Source of the DNA: Candidatus Gastranaerophilales bacterium
Lineage (GTDB): Bacteria > Cyanobacteriota > Vampirovibrionia > Gastranaerophilales > Gastranaerophilaceae
Length of the DNA: 64,000 bases
NCBI GenBank assembly: GCA_944325785.1
Contig: CALVBN010000006.1
Coordinates: 62,001 to 126,000 of the forward strand
Reading direction: 5' to 3'
Part shown: positions 63,859 to 64,000 of the stretch, piece by piece
Layout of the letters: every line of letters starts with the position of its first letter
Position numbering within the stretch: the first letter of the stretch is position 1
The notes under the pieces: generated by a model
What the model was told of the DNA's origin: nothing
The model's input: only the letters and a program-made list of their open reading frames with translations
Database searches by the model: none
Translations under genes and position numbers: made by a program

Positions 63859-64000
63859 AATAGTCTAACCTCTTTTGTTTGTTCTGTAAGTTAATGGCTT
63901 GCTGTTTTACACTCTTTGCTTGAGATGCCACTTTATAATCCTGCGCTGAAGGATCAGCCGGAGCCATTGCCGAATTGATTACAGTTTCAGCATTATTAAT
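63851..64000 (-). CDS. C-terminal end of an unknown protein (runs off the right edge)
   Basis: An open minus-strand frame from the window edge to a stop at 63851 encodes 49 residues, including AETVINSAMAPADPSAQDYK and a helix VASQAKSVKQQAINLQNKQK, ending RLDYYA. It is Ala/Gln/Lys-rich and helical; no domain can be named from this fragment. The 28-residue ORF overlaps its stop. Confidence 0.6.
   Translation of the reverse strand: MNNAETVINSAMAPADPSAQDYKVASQAKSVKQQAINLQNKQKRLDYYA

Overview
The window looks like an ordinary chromosomal stretch of an AT-rich, diderm (two-membrane) bacterium. It encodes a secretin, a TolC-type outer-membrane channel, an MCE lipid-transport protein, an AsmA protein, surface-glycan glycosyltransferases and a meso-DAP type MurE (DNPR motif). 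The standard code with TGG tryptophan fits every frame. Gene content and style (pilin with N-terminus FTLAEVLITLGIIGVVAALT, the order pyrH-frr-cdsA-rnc, many host-associated-looking hypotheticals) suggest a gut non-photosynthetic cyanobacterial relative (Vampirovibrionia/Melainabacteria, order Gastranaerophilales). That placement is recognition from memory, not a computed phylogeny; I put it at about 0.6. I found no rRNA, tRNA, CRISPR array, prophage or transposase.

Layout. 1-6.9 kb: end of an unknown membrane protein, an unknown secreted protein, and a type IV pilus/type II secretion operon (PilP/GspC-like, secretin, PilB/GspE ATPase, PilC/GspF). 7.0-8.9 kb: small unknown gene, SDR dehydrogenase, pilin. 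9-14.7 kb: fusA, an EF-hand protein, tpiA, a small RRWYD-repeat protein. 14.8-24.1 kb: glycan genes (pyruvyl transferase, GT2) on one side and a GT9-GT-Caps_synth-GT8 operon on the other side of rnc/cdsA/frr/pyrH. 24.3-29.2 kb: MCE protein, sugar porter, GNAT and pgi, bracketed by inverted composite repeats. 29.2-35 kb: tripartite RND efflux operon. 35-42.9 kb: prfB, tmk, MNT gene, a DUF3137/LemA/lipoprotein cluster, a lytic transglycosylase and a secreted serpin-like protein. 43-48.2 kb: aminotransferase, coiled-coil protein, two adjacent membrane-anchored AAA+ ATPases and a small protein. 48.5-52.7 kb: class B PBP, murE, nagA. 52.7-64 kb: AsmA protein, two HExxH proteins, uvrC, a MNT/HEPN pair, uvrA and two small or partial genes.

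Three things stand out. First, about nine transcript-leading genes lack a Shine-Dalgarno sequence and instead carry a TANNNT box exactly 6-7 nt before the start codon. This suggests leaderless mRNAs as a second start class beside the normal GGAG-led genes. Second, operon junctions carry a family of palindromic and word-like repeats, including an inverted pair around the 24-29 kb block. Third, the two tandem AAA+ proteins have complementary Walker-motif substitutions and, together with other proteins here, share a short N-terminal F-K/R type motif that may be a sorting tag.
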